This document shows, piece after piece, positions 54,622 to 64,000 of a stretch of DNA of 64,000 nucleotides. The stretch comes from Selaginella moellendorffii (lineage: Eukaryota; Streptophyta; Lycopodiopsida; Selaginellales; Selaginellaceae), in the NCBI RefSeq assembly GCF_000143415.4, contig NW_003314262.1, forward strand, positions 2,786,519-2,850,518, in the 5' to 3' direction. How positions within the stretch are numbered: the stretch's first letter is position 1; each line of letters begins with the position of its first letter. The position numbers and the translations under genes were made by a program. Under the pieces are notes generated by a model that saw nothing but the letters and a program-made list of their open reading frames with translations, searched no databases and had not been told where the DNA came from.

Positions 54622-56044
54622 ATGGACATCGCCGTGGGCGGCAACATGGCCGCCAGGCCCAAGATGCTGATGTGCTACCTCTGCGGCCGCGAGTATGGAA
54701 CAAAGAGGTAAAGCTTCGATTCGATCTCACTGCCGCGCGATCTTGCTGTGAGACTTTGGTGATATTTCGTGGCCAGTTTGCCGATCCACATCCCGCAGTG
54801 CCAGAAGAAATGGCTAGCTGAGGAGGAGCTCAAGCCGCCAAAGGAGCGCCGGCCATTGCCGCTGCCGCCCGCCGAGATTCCCATCGCGACGAGCTCGGGA
54901 GGCTACAATGTGGATGCATTCAACGACGCGTGAGCTCCATTCCAAATTTCTTGCTTTGATCCTCAAGTTCTTTCTCTCTCTTTCCTTCAAAGATTTCTCT
55001 CTCTTTGTCGAGAATTTCCATTCTTCTCAGACTCAGAGTGAGCTCTTCCAATCTATTCCTTCGTAGACATTTCATTTCATTCTCTCTCATCCTTTGTCCA
55101 TTCTTCTCTTCCAATCCCTTCCCTTGAAGTCCATTTCATTCTTTTTCTCTCTCTTGGTCGAGAATTTCCATTCTTCTCAGTGTGAGCTCTTCCAATCCAT
55201 GTAGATCATTCTTTCTTCCATCACTCTCTCAGAGTGAGCCCTTCCAATCCGTTCCTAGATCATTCTTTTCTTCCATCTCTCTCTCTCTCTCTCTCTCCCC
55301 CCTCAGAATGAGCTCTTCCTATTTCCTCTTCGTGATCAAAGTTCTTACTGATTTTGTGGATGAATGTTTCGCAGGGCCTATGCGCAATGGGAAGGCAATT
55401 TGGAGCAATGCCCTCACTGCGATCGAAAGTTTCGTCCGGAAGCTTTCAAGCACCATCAAAAGAGCTGTACGGCCCTTCGCCCCGCCAAAAAAGCTGGAAC
55501 CGGGCTCACTGCCGCGGCGCTCTCCAATCGCCTGCCACCTGGACTCGTCCAACGTGGCGCAAGTACGTCCGTCCATTCCCTTTTTTTAAATCCTTTGCTT
55601 GAAACAAGGACGTTTCTTCCAGAACAGGTTGCTGGATCATCTTCCTCTGGGGCTTCGAGATTGAAGGCAAGTACATTTTATCTCCGAGAACTTTGGAAGC
55701 TTGTCATCTAATGCTTGCACAATCTAAACAGATCTTGATTAAAATTCGTGCTCGCCTCCATCTCCTCTCAGCTGTGATCATGCACAGGTTGAAGTAGAAG
55801 TCGGGGGCTCCAGCTCCGGTTCCAAAGGACGACAAAAGTGGTCGCTCCCGTGCACGACTGTGAGTGTTCCTATCGATTCTTTTCTTTCTTTCCGCGAGAA
55901 CTCACGAGAGAAATTTTTGATTGCGAGAAGACTCCATGTAATCCGGGAGAAAGGTGTGACAAATGCGACGTTCCTTATGGTCGATCGGATGCAAAGTTTT
56001 GCTCGGAATGCGGTGCCAAGAGATCGACGCTGCCAACCAAGTAA
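54622..56044 (+). CDS. C2HC zinc-finger protein (ZNF474/ZC2HC1-like)
   Basis: Exons 54622-54707, 54777-54929, 55375-55562, 55623-55666, 55788-55863 and 55899-56044 give 230 residues, in phase. Two C2HC fingers of CX2CX12HX3C type are visible: [20 protein letters not shown], split by intron 1, and CPHCDRKFRPEAFKHHQKSC, in exon 3. The C-terminus has a zinc-ribbon-like CDKCDVPYGRSDAKFCSECG. Intron 4 appears to be GC-AG (AAG|GCAAGT). Intron 5 would be only 35 bp, so that junction is uncertain. Relatives are found in organisms with motile cilia, which fits flagellated lycophyte sperm (inference). Confidence 0.75.
54955..55318. repeat. Pyrimidine-rich tandem repeats in intron 2 of the zinc-finger gene
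   Basis: Imperfect repeats of about 60-70 bp containing GAGAATTTCCATTCTTCTCAG, GTGAGCTCTTCCAATC and CATTTCATTCT, ending in a (CT)n run. They explain the intron's length (445 bp), about eight times that of the neighbours. Confidence 0.8.
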
Positions 56045-56544
56045 GAAAGAAGTAAGGTTTAATCTTCTTCTATGATTTCGATGCGGGAGTTCTCACAAGA
56101 AGCCACACGCTTGTGATCTCGTGTTCTTCCAGGAACAATTCGCTTCGTGTCAAAGTTTGAAAGAGGAATATACTCATAACCGGAATCATTCCTGTCCGAT
56201 TCTCTCTTCGTTTTGCCTTTTTTTAGCATGCTAACCAAATAGGAGCATTAAGCGCCGTATCAACGACCGGGATGCGTTGGTCGTACGTGGCACGATCGCG
56301 GCCCTCGAAACGCCGCTTCTACGATTATTTTTTCCGCTAGGAGGACGGCAAGGCGCTAGGGATTGAGAAGAAAGAGTGGCCTGCGAGAGATTAGGCGCGG
56401 CGATGGTGGATGCGCGAAAGGTCGTGGACTAGTCGGCGCGAGCTTGGAGATCCACTCTAGCTGTAGGGTTTTGGGCCGGGCTGCTAGGGCTTTTCGACGC
56501 AATCGTCGGCAATTCCTCGCGGAAATTCCAGCTTGCTCGTCGCG
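56045..56544. promoter_or_regulatory. Intergenic region and 5' leader upstream of CNOT4
   Basis: No gene seen. The last 150 bp are GC-rich and probably form the 5' UTR. An imperfect hairpin (CGACCGGGATGCGTTGGTCG) lies at about 56,263-56,282. Confidence 0.35.
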
Positions 56545-59272
56545 ATGGAGGAGGATTTGGACTGCCCGCTGTGCATGGAGGAGATGGATATTACGGACCG
56601 GCACTTGAAGCCGTGCCACTGCGGCTACCAGGTTTGAGCTGTGGAAGAAGAAATCGGTGGAGCGTTGTCGATAATCCGTGTGTGTGCTTCGCAGATTTGC
56701 GTGTGGTGCTGGCACCAGGTGATGGAAAATGCGGCCAAGGAGAACACCGAAGGGCGGTGCCCGGCATGCCGAACGCCATATGACAAGGACAAGGTCGTCG
56801 GGACGCGGTTAAGCTGCTCCGAGTAAGAACTTTAGACTTTAGATGAGGCTGTGAGAAAAGGCTGATTCTTTGCTCGTCATTGTGATTGCAAGGCTCGAGT
56901 TTACAGCCAGCAAGAGGAAATCGCACAAGGCCAAGTCGAAGACGCAGGAGGGAAGAAAGCATCTAAGCAATGTACGAGTAGTACAGCGTAATCTCGTCTA
57001 CATTGTCGGCTTTCCGGTGAACTTCGCTGATGAAGAGGTGAGACTTTGTTTCTCTGTTCTTCGGGTCTTGGTAACGCCATGCCGTGTGAAGCAGATGCTG
57101 GAGAGGCGAGATTTTTTTGGGCAGTATGGCAAGATTTTGAAGGTTGCGGTATCTAGGCAGCATTCGCATAATGGTCCCACTGCAAGCGTGTAAGTTTTAG
57201 TTTGTTCAGCTTTTGTGTTTGAGAACTCACACAGATTATTCTTCGTCAGGTATGTGACTTTTGTCAGAGATGATGATGCAGTGAAATGCATAAATGCTAT
57301 AGATGGTTGCATCTTTGAGGGAAAGTTGTTGAGGTATCAACTACAATCATCAGATTGTAATGCGCGACTGATAAATTTGTTTCTGGCTGCAGAGCTTGTT
57401 TCGGGACTAACAAGTATTGTAACTCGTGGCTAAAGAATTTGGTGAGTCTCGTTTAATTTTCCGATTGCTCTTACTGACTCGCCTTGTGAAGCCGTGCAAC
57501 AACCCGGATTGTCTATACTTGCATGACGAGGGGCCCGACGAGGACAGCTATACCAAGGAGGAGATGATTGCAAAGTATGGCAAGTATGTGTCGATCCTGA
57601 CCATCTTTCGCTTGCACTGACTTTTAGCTTCTTCCAGTAAGATCCAGTTTAATGATCTTACAAGGCCGCCTCATCGGGCCGCCGGAGTCTTGCCGCCACC
57701 TGCGGAAGGGAGCTGCTCAGCTGCGGTATGCATTCTGTTTGTTTTAAGCTTGTACATCATTTCACGACGTTTCTAACTTGCCAGATGGGACAAAGTCAAC
57801 AGACTCCGAACAAAGTTCCAGTTTCAAAGCCAGCTAGTTCTCCTGTGCCGAAGCTGACTAATCTTCCTCCAGCTGCTGCATGGTAGGACGTCCACTTTTT
57901 GTTTTTCCACTTACAATATTCTTCGACAGGGGTATGCGAGACACACCAGCAAAGACCATGAAAGCCGAACCTCAAACAGACTCCAGTCAAGAAAGCACCA
58001 GTCCTGTTCATGCATACCGATCATCTATGGATTCACAGCATGATGGGGACGCCTTTCAGGAGAAAGCAGCCAGTGATAATCCGGTTCAGTTGAACGTCGG
58101 CGAGATGAGTATCAGTCTTGGCTCCGATCTTCCCAATGGACATGCACTATGCTCCGAGATTTTGAGCCCTCCTGGTGCCGAGAGCAACATGATCTCTGCG
58201 TTAGAAAGACTGGACCTTGGTGTTCAAGACACAGAAACTCCAAGGCCGAGCAGTTCTTCAAGCACTCTGGATCCAAAGCTTGCGCGAGCGACGAGCAACG
58301 AACCTGCCGAAAGTAACATCATAGCTGACATATTGACCATGGACTTCAGTGAGGACGGTGCGAGTCCAGGAGATTTGACAAAGCTTTTCCTGACCGGGAG
58401 ATCTACACCGAAGCCGGCTGACGATTTTCTGGAGTCTCCTCTTCCTTGGAAGCCTCATGGGAAGCAGCAGTCACGCTTTTCTTTCGCTCGTCAGGAAGAC
58501 ATAGGCTACGAACCGTCGACCAGCAATCAACATGCTCTTGAGAGTACGCTGGGTGGATTTCCCTTGGAAGCACCGTTGCTCTCTAGAAGCCAGTCGATAT
58601 CGTCTGCTGATCCTGGTAAGCTATGTGAGCTACAGTAGTTTTCACTTATTTCTTCTCTTTTGTTTCAGTGCATACCTCTACGATGAAGGCACGGTTATTT
58701 GCACCGCCGGGATTCTCTGGTACTTCGGTTCCTCCTCCGGGGTTCTCTCTCAGGAGCTCTAGCAGTATGCCCCCCAGTCCTGCAGGTATGTCGCCTTTCA
58801 TTTGCTCAATGCTCGATCCAGGATGTCTTGTATAGGTGGCCGACTCAACGAATTCGATCTCATTGATCCTGCGATTATGGCGGTTGGTCGAAGCCCTTTG
58901 CAGAACGATATCTCTAGGACGATGCGGCTTCAACATAAAGCAGGCATTCGGCAGTTTTTCCCTCCTACAGACCATGGCGACGTGGGTGCTTTGGCGAGGC
59001 AGTACGACAATCCACTCTCTCCGTATTCTCCAAGTTCTGCGAGGAACTACAGGGCCGTTTCGACAGTAGATAATAGCTGGGTAGGGGGTTACAGCGCTGA
59101 GGCCTTGGCGAAGTTCAAGAGAGGTGGCATCGGATTGGGTAGCACGGGAGTTCCGAACTCCATGAGACCTGGCGATGGCGACAGTATCTTCTCCTCGAAC
59201 AGAAACCAAGCCTTCGATCACTACATGAGCGAGCAGTCTTTCCAGGCCGATATTCAGGGGGCATTTGTATAG
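56545..59272 (+). CDS. CNOT4: CNOT4-type RING/RRM E3 ubiquitin ligase
   Basis: Twelve exons: 56545-56631, 56695-56822, 56893-57037, 57095-57189, 57250-57333, 57393-57441, 57492-57583, 57638-57725, 57785-57882, 57930-58615, 58669-58785 and 58836-59272. They total 2106 nt (701 aa), in phase throughout. The N-terminal C4C4 RING (CPLCMEEMDITDRHLKPCHCGYQICVWC...CPACRTPYD) is the CNOT4 type. It is followed by a basic helix (ELEFTASKRKSHK) and an RRM (NLVYIVGFPVNFADEE ... YVTFVRDDDAVKCINAID). A Cys-rich end (CFGTNKYCNSWLKNLPCNNPDCLYLH) completes the module. The rest is disordered, ending in FIG-type motifs (PPGFS). The product is the ubiquitin ligase associated with the CCR4-NOT deadenylase, acting in mRNA decay and co-translational quality control. 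Confidence 0.93.
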
Positions 59273-60626
59273 CACGGACGATTTCTTCACAGCATTCGCG
59301 CGCACGGGAGGAGAAAATCTTTCTTCACGTAGGCATTGTGTCGACTTAGGTGAGCTACTTCTTCCCTTTCTGTTTGCTGCGCTTGTTTCTAACGCGGTTG
59401 AAAATGCTGTTACAGAATAAAGAACTTGAAGCTGGTGGGAAAGGACGTGCGCGAAAAGATTCACGTCAAGGAGAGGCCCAGGCTGTTGCGCGAGTGTGAA
59501 TAACCGAGAGCTTGACAATGTAGGCACCTCTTTTTTTTTTTCCTTCACATTTCGTTCTGCGAATTACAATTTTTTGGACTGATGGCAGCAGGGAAATGTG
59601 GCTGTCTGTTCATATGTATAAAAGAGAGATTTTTGTTTCAACCCGATCGGTACCAAGCGTCTGGTAAAGAAAAACAAAGCGAGAAGCTTGCTTTCAATTT
59701 TGATTTGCGTGACGAGTTCGTTATTCTAACTAGTGCTCCTTGGCTATGGGGATCTCTTGCAGCGGTAAGTGAAACGGGAGGACGGGATACCACACTGGAA
59801 GGGGATTTTGTCGATGGCTGGCCAGTTGGGGATCATCTGGGGGCTTTGGCCGTACAGAAGCGATGAGGCGAGCTGGCTCCAGCGGACGTGCTTGGAAGTG
59901 GTGCAAGCGCAGGCGTCGTCGTGGGTGAGAGCTCGGAGCGCGCTGCAGCATTCTGGCGATGGCGGTGGAGGCAGGATGTCGAAGGCCGAGACGAGGCAGG
60001 GCTGGAACTCCTCCCGGACTTGGTCGCACAGATTGGGTGACGAGAAACAAGAGCAGCAGCAGTGGAGATAGCAGCAGCACAGCAGCCAGAAGAAGCGCTG
60101 GGGGATTGTCATCTTGGTCGCGAGAGCAACACGAGGGAGAACTTGGCGTGGAGCGAGAGGTTTTGAAGATCGCGCTAGAAGTCTCGGACATAGTATGAGC
60201 AACCTACTTGGAATTCATACTTTTTCAAAGATTGAAAGATCTACCACCTTTATCGAATATTTTAGACCTTTGTCGAATGATTCTCCATTTTAGGGTTTGA
60301 TCTTCACCTTTTCTATTTTGTATTTTGTTCCAAAAAGGCTTACTTATTACTAGTTTGCAAACTAGAAGTCTTATGTTTATATACTAACTTACGTTTTGCA
60401 ATTGCAAGAGAAAATTCTCTGTATCCATAGGGCACAGTGTTCGTTGATGGGTGAGAGTTTTCGAGATTTCTCTACTATTGGTTCTCTAAATTCCATATGG
60501 ATGCCCATTGTAATTGCCACACGAAGTTGGCATCGAATTTGCATTTTGATCTAGTTGAGTGACGTGTAAAACGATCCCGGGAACCTGGTGATTGGAACCT
60601 GGTTTCCAAAGTTTTGTTCCGAGTTG
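59273..60626. other. Intergenic; possible small GC-rich frames only
   Basis: 59,273-59,580 looks like the CNOT4 3' UTR. At 59,769-60,198 there are overlapping frames on both strands. The plus frame MKREDGIPHWKGILSMAGQLG... (100 aa) and a downstream frame ending EVLKIALEVSDIV could be exons of one small gene, but I find no domain and no convincing splice site. 60,200-60,626 is AT-rich and is probably the 3' flank of SHOC1. The motif TTTATCGAATATT occurs at 60,249. Confidence 0.3.
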
Positions 60627-63600
60627 TCAAATCGTGGTTCGCTTTGCACGCTTTCCTCCTCCCGCTGCTACTCCCCCTCCTGCTTTGTGTTGCTGCTGGA
60701 CGCTGCAACTGGAGCTGTTGTTCTGTCCCGGCGACGAAGAGAATATGGAGCTCGAGGGCCTCTTGAAGCTCCTGGAAGTTGAGAGCAGCGGAGTAGCAGC
60801 TGGCTGATTCCGGTACTTGAAGTTCTCCCACAGCGTGAAGATGTCGTTGCTCGGCTTCTTCCTCTTAACTCCACCACCTTCTTTTGTAGCAGCAGCAGGA
60901 ACACTTGCAGTAGCGTCCTTTCTCTTCCTCGTCGAAGTGCTACGAGTCGGAGTCTCGTCGTGCACCATCAGAGGTGGCGCTGCCGGCGGGGGTCTCTTGA
61001 GATTCTTCTTGCTTTGCTCGCGAGCGCTCAGCCAACTCTTCAAAGCGTCCTTGACGGAGGAGGACGACGAAGATTGGCGCCTGTTTGAGGAGAAGCCAAA
61101 GCCGCTCGCCGTGTACTTCTTGCTGACAATGTCTTCTCGCCCCTCGATGTCATCGAGAGCCACCGCTTCAAAGGTGTGCGCCGCTGGAATAGCTGGCGAC
61201 TCGTCCCAGTCCTCGTCTAGCTGCCCGGCGGGCGGAAAGTATGGAGCCGACGTGAAATGGTCCCCCGAGTTCCATTCCTCGTCCAGCTCGGCCGCGGGAG
61301 GAAAATACTGGAATTCATGTCTGTCGCTGCACGATGGAGGCTTCTGTTCTAGAGGTTCGACTGCACGCTGTCGTCCATATCCGTCTATAAAGTCCTGATT
61401 CTTTTGTCCACGTCCCACACGTCTCTCGACTTGTCCATACTCGCACTGGGATTTGAAGAGCTGCAGCGAGTGGGAAGATATGGCGAAAGGCTTTGCGGCT
61501 GCGAGCTGCTCCGGTGGTGCCATTGCTATGAAGGCGGCGAGAGTTTTCTCGGAAGATAAGATGGCGTGAGCGGTGAGCGGGTTGATTGTCGGCGACTCTG
61601 TCAGAAATGCTTCCGCCACAGTGGGGGACTCTGTCATTCGAGGAAACGTACGAGAGGTGGCGCTGGTTTGAGCTTCCTTGACGCAGCTCAAAACGATCGA
61701 GTCGGTGTTTGCCGGATCACGGGAAACGAAGCATTGGGCGTGGATGCTGAGACCAACGGCTGCTGCGTAGACGTCATCGATATTTTGAAGGACGGCAGTC
61801 GTGAATCTTCTGTCACCTTCAAAGACCTGACAGAGAATACAATATCAGTTATAAGAGGGAGCAAACTGAAGAGCTTACCATGATGCATTGCTGGAAGGCA
61901 AAGCTGATGGCCTTCATATCATTGTCGATAATGCTCTCGATCCACGCCGAGACGCCCTCCACACTGTTCGCTTGTTCATGCATGCAGAGCTTCTCCGGGC
62001 TGTAAAAGACGAGGCACTTTGTAGGACTCAGAATGACGTCGATCGGTAGCCTTAGTTCCCTCTCCACCACCTGCGCTCCACCCTTTTCAACAGCAAGAAT
62101 TCGCTGGTACGTACTCCTCCTGGAAATCAGTCCGTGCTTGTTGACGAGCCTGCTGTTCACCACGAAAATCCCCGTGCATGTCTGACTCGACGGCAGCCTT
62201 GCACCAGGAACCCCAAAGTTGCCACTCCGCCGCTTAGCATCGGTTCGCTTAGCATCACGTAGAGGCACCTTTAGATCGAGTGAAACGTGCGCTTCGCTGA
62301 CTCTAGCCGGACCGATGGGCTCTGTGGGAAATTCCAATGGTGGCAGTTTTGAGTCTTGAGAGACGCTACTGCTCTCCCTGCCTGGTTGATGTGGAGCTGG
62401 AGCAGTGGCGATTTTCTCCACAAGACCCCAGAGATGATGGCTCCTGAAGTAGAAGCACCGGTGATCATTGCAAGTGTTGCTTTCGGAGAGATGCCAGTCC
62501 AGATATATGAAGTCCGTGGCAGACGGCTGAGAGTACTTGGCAAGAGAAGCCAGAGTCCCAAAAATGAATTCTTCCACCTTTTCCTCCCTGTCGCTGAAGT
62601 GGAGCGCTGGAACCGGCAAAAGCTTGACGAGATGGCAGCGTAGAGAAAGCTCTGGAACGAGCACCAGCTTCTCATACAATTGTGGCGTCACTATATAGTT
62701 GTCCAGGAACTCGAGCTGGACGTGCTGCATGGCCAATGAGTCTACCATCTGTGCGACAGTGTGTTCCTCTAGTCCCGCATCAGGGATATCAACTTGCTTA
62801 GTTTCCAGCATGGAAACTTTCCCAAGAGTCGAGCTCCCGAACAGCGATTCTTCTTTCGGTCCTTGCTGATCAAGAGATGGAAAGTATGGCAGGGATAGCT
62901 CTGGGATGATAACTAGCTTCTCGAACACCTGTGGTGCCGCCAGCTGCTCCAAAATCCCGAGATCGATTGGCTGGATAGCTAGACCTGATGCTAAAGCCTG
63001 TGGATCCCAAGCCAGCTCCTCACTGTGTTCTTCCATCCCAGAGCCATCCAGTGACGTGAAAAGATCTGGAAAATCCACCTCCTCGCTCTCCAGAACGAAT
63101 ATCTGCCTTGAAACGCGAGAAGGGAAATTCCGAGAGACCACCACCGGCTGGAACTCCACAGGCTCGATGTGGAGAACCGCGGCCTGGCGATCCAGGGCAG
63201 CCAATTCTCCTTCTTCTTCTTCTTCCAGCGGTAGCTCACGCTGCGCGCTGAAAATCTCTTCTTGGATTGAGAAATCCTCTTCCGGAGAATCAACCTCGGG
63301 GATTTCCAGCACGAATATCGGCAAGCACGGCAGCGTCGGCGGCGCCCTGGGGACTTGATCTAAGATCGGCCGGCATTCCAGCTTGAACGGGAGAAGACTC
63401 TCCAAGAGCTTGTCCCGGAGGCCCGGCCGGAGTGATTCCAAGCACGCGCCTAGCTCCGGCAGCGGCCTCTCATCGATTTGCTGCTGTGCTTGCGCGAGGA
63501 CGATCTCCGGTAGCTGCGATCGCTGCTGCTGCTGCTGCCGATCGAAATCTTGGAGCTGGAGAGCGCAGACATGGAGGATCGATCTTGCGCAGGCAAGCGT

Positions 63601-63654
63601 GGCATTCTCGGCGGCCCTGTCGAAGAAATCCGCGTCGAGATACCTGAGCCGCAT
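60627..63654 (-). CDS. SHOC1: SHOC1/ZIP2, XPF-like meiotic crossover protein
   Basis: Two exons, 61879-63654 and 60627-61826, separated by a 52-bp GT-AG intron, encode 991 residues. The start MRLRYLDADFF corresponds to the conserved N-terminus of plant SHOC1 (RTRFLNIDYF-type); the upstream in-frame ATG at 63,714 is less likely. FEKLVIIPELSLPYF and DFIYLDWHLSE are family landmarks. The C-terminal half has the degenerate ERCC4 nuclease-like fold (AFQQCIMVFEGDRRF, VYAAAVGLSIHAQCF, SIVLSCV) and a helix-hairpin-helix region (SPTVAEAFLTESPTINPLTAHAILSS). The tail is basic and Ser/Pro-rich. In the ZMM pathway SHOC1 works with PTD to stabilise branched recombination intermediates in meiotic nuclei; the fold lacks XPF catalytic residues. 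It is shorter than the Arabidopsis protein. Confidence 0.88.
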
Positions 63655-63844
63655 CACTTGTCCGTTAAACCCTAGTTCTTTTAGAAGAATATTCCAGATA
63701 TTTGCAATAAACAAAAAAGGTTAGCTTCATCAACCATGAAGTTAACCATAACTTTATCGAATATCCCGATTACAGGGTCACTTTATCGAATATTCTTAAG
63801 ATTCTCCTTCTTCTTGCAAGGGTTTAGGGTTTATCTCCAATGGC
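63655..63844. promoter_or_regulatory. 190-bp divergent promoter region between SHOC1 and the next gene
   Basis: It contains two copies of TTTATCGAATAT (63,753 and 63,782), and GGGTTTAGGGTTT at about 63,820, a telo-box-like element common near plant transcription starts. Confidence 0.55.
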
Positions 63845-64000
63845 ATGAGAAGGACGCTTGCGCTGCACCAATGCAGTCGCAGGCCTCACAAGAAGCCTCT
63901 TCTAGACAGGGGCAGCCTCGCGGGATCTGGATCCGGCGACGCCGTGAGAAGGGAATTGGATCGCCTGGAAGCCCTCGATCGCGCGGCCGACGCGGATACC
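63845..64000 (+). CDS. Start of an unrecognised gene, cut by window end
   Basis: The frame begins MRRTLALHQCSRRPHKK and stays open to the last base (52 codons). The N-terminus is rich in Arg/Lys/His with few acidic residues, which would suit an organellar targeting peptide. It then becomes acidic (RRELDRLEALDRAADAD). The ATG at 63,840 in another frame hits a stop at once. Identity cannot be judged. Confidence 0.5.
   Translation, partial: MRRTLALHQCSRRPHKKPLLDRGSLAGSGSGDAVRRELDRLEALDRAADADT

Noticed and set aside
59730-60202. Two overlapping ~150-residue minus-strand frames
   Set aside because: Low-complexity Ser/Pro/Leu content, no domain, and they overlap each other and plus-strand frames in a GC-rich stretch.
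1-64000. tRNA or rRNA genes
   Set aside because: No sequence with convincing A-box/B-box arms or rRNA similarity was noticed by eye. A covariance-model scan would be decisive and was not possible.

Overview
This window is nuclear DNA from a land plant. I infer a lycophyte such as Selaginella moellendorffii. The reasons are very short introns (mostly 45-60 bp), TTTAGGG-type telomeric repeats, Copia elements, and plant-type SHOC1, CNOT4, ML-domain and nucleotide-sugar-transporter genes. The species call rests on remembered family features, not on a search.

Layout. (1) About 1-11,300: an accessory block with two divergent genes. The minus-strand gene (12-3997) has nine exons that keep phase across every junction, but it carries three nonsense codons. 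The plus-strand gene (6823-9962) resembles DUF7869-type, transposon-associated proteins and is also damaged. At least 25 copies of a 22-bp palindrome (core GGCRTGWGGCCWCAYGCC) are scattered here and I saw none elsewhere in the window. Seven of the eight tiny introns of the minus-strand gene carry one copy each. This is the most likely undescribed system in the window. (2) About 11,900-54,400: four decaying copies (A-D) of a segmental duplication. A full unit is: AT-rich block; a minus-strand kinase gene (C2, helical domain, active-looking kinase); head-to-head with it, a plus-strand gene with the same helical domain and a pseudokinase; ML lipid-binding genes; a CMP-sialate-transporter-like relic; a DxD glycosyltransferase relic; and a P450 relic. 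Copy A is split by a Copia retrotransposon (20,345-25,003). Intact members are the unit B kinase, the apparently intact unit D pseudokinase and the unit D pair of ML genes. (3) 54,600-64,000: ordinary single-copy genes. These are a C2HC zinc-finger protein, CNOT4 (RING-RRM E3 ligase of the CCR4-NOT complex), SHOC1/ZIP2 (meiotic crossover factor, minus strand) and the start of another gene.

How the parts relate. The active kinase and the pseudokinase share a helical N-terminal module and lie head-to-head about 70 bp apart in unit B, which is the layout expected of a co-expressed regulator/effector pair. Comparison with RIPK3/MLKL-type systems is inference. Decay is complementary between units: different copies have lost different genes.
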